DNA of 64,000 bases from Alkalihalobacillus alcalophilus ATCC 27647 = CGMCC 1.3604 (GTDB lineage: Bacteria > Bacillota > Bacilli > Bacillales > Bacillaceae_D): positions 3,215 through 67,214 of the forward strand of contig NZ_ALPT02000014.1 in assembly GCF_000292245.2 (NCBI RefSeq). The letters are read 5' to 3'. Below are positions 63,663-64,000 of the stretch, in pieces (within the stretch, counting starts at the first letter, position 1; the number at the start of each line of letters is the position of its first letter). The notes under the pieces were generated by a model. It searched no databases. It was not told the origin of the DNA and worked only from the letters and a program-made list of their open reading frames with translations. Both the position numbers and the translations under genes were made by a program.

Positions 63663-64000
63663 ACCAATCAAGTTAATTTTCATTTCTCAACGAAAAGCTG
63701 AAAAGCTGATCATATTCGTTTAAGTTAATGAACGACCATTCATAAAGGGAAGGGAAGAGCGTGGTTGGGCGGCCTTAGTTTTGATTAGAAAGTCTGAACC
63801 TGTGGCTGCGTGCACAGCTTCTCCTTCTGACTTTCCTACCTAAAGTCTGAACCTAACGACGCGTGCACAGCCTCTCCTTCTGACTTTCCTACCTAAAGTC
63901 TGAACCTAACGACGCGTGCACAGCCTCTCCTTCTGACTTTCCTACCTAAAGTCTGAACCTGCGGACGCGTGCACAGCCTCTCCTTCTGACTTTCCTCCCT
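63663..64000. other. Intergenic end of window with the 53-bp repeat array
   Basis: 338 bp to the window edge. 63789-64000 is tandem repeat; 63663-63788 shows nothing coding. Confidence 0.5.
63789..64000 (+). repeat. 53-bp tandem repeat, four complete units to the window edge
   Basis: Units start AAAGTCTGAACC at 63789, 63842, 63895 and 63948; each is exactly 53 bp and the fourth ends at 64000. The core holds CGCGTGCACAGC and CTCCTTCTGACTTTCCTACC. Units 2 and 3 are nearly identical. The array probably continues beyond the window. No relation to the 51-bp arrays was seen. Confidence 0.85.

Overview
The window reads as chromosomal DNA from a low-GC, spore-forming-type member of the Bacillaceae. 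Many proteins closely resemble Bacillus subtilis families (Ald, AdeR-type PucR regulator, AlsT, GuaC, YvgK/YvgL/YvgM, MetNIQ with a SAM-I leader, RlmI, DedA). Ribosome binding sites are strong AGGAGG types, and TTG or GTG starts are frequent. Na+-coupled symporters, an ectoine-type degradation cluster and lactate permease fit a halotolerant or alkaliphilic Bacillus relative. No rRNA, tRNA or CRISPR array was seen.

Layout. 1-3.2 kb: edge fragment, a small haem-copper-oxidase-like membrane protein and an OmpR-type two-component system. 3.2-9.1 kb: alanine catabolism (ald, adeR, two tandem alsT symporters). 9.5-13 kb: an ABC-2 exporter operon, a MITE-like repeat, and an HTH/membrane-protein pair. 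13-20.5 kb: DedA, a 51-bp tandem repeat array, lactate permease with cre-like site and palindromic operator, the methionine ABC transporter under an S-box riboswitch, and an iron-ADH family gene that needs a -1 frameshift. 20.5-28.3 kb: EutH, molybdate uptake (regulator, ModA, ModB), a dispersed repeat, methyltransferase, lipoprotein, ProC, RlmN family. 28.4-31.1 kb: a DHHW/MBOAT O-acyltransferase pair in which the MBOAT gene has an in-frame TGA. 31-36 kb: lipoprotein, a short MCP-Cache protein, TraB family, MFS. 36.1-44.4 kb: an ectoine hydrolase-centred catabolic cluster with M20 deacetylase, gamma-family PLP enzyme, homoserine dehydrogenase, aldehyde dehydrogenase and a PucR regulator. 44.4-56.5 kb: second 51-bp array, ABC-2 transporter with a degenerate-ABC/LytTR regulator, MFS, phospholipase D, third 51-bp array, RlmI, flavoprotein, Zn-ADH, guaC. 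56.5-60.8 kb: an accessory island. 60.8-64 kb: SDR, TauE/SafE, Fe-ADH, then a 53-bp tandem repeat running off the end.

The most interesting part is the island at 56.5-60.8 kb. It is bounded by two 112-bp direct repeats of the 3' end of guaC that differ at only 5 positions, the two differences inside codons being synonymous. That is what integration at a gene 3' end leaves behind. Inside are a secreted protein with an acidic pro-region and CxxC, a decayed paralogue, a membrane-anchored protein, an IS630 remnant, a PlcR-like HTH-TPR regulator and, divergent from it, an unlisted 43-codon ORF with a perfect ribosome binding site that looks like a PapR-type signal peptide precursor. I infer a peptide-controlled (RRNPP) secreted-effector module. 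The second notable system is the variant ectoine catabolic cluster, in which the usual class III transaminase is absent and a cystathionine gamma-lyase-type enzyme plus homoserine dehydrogenase are present.
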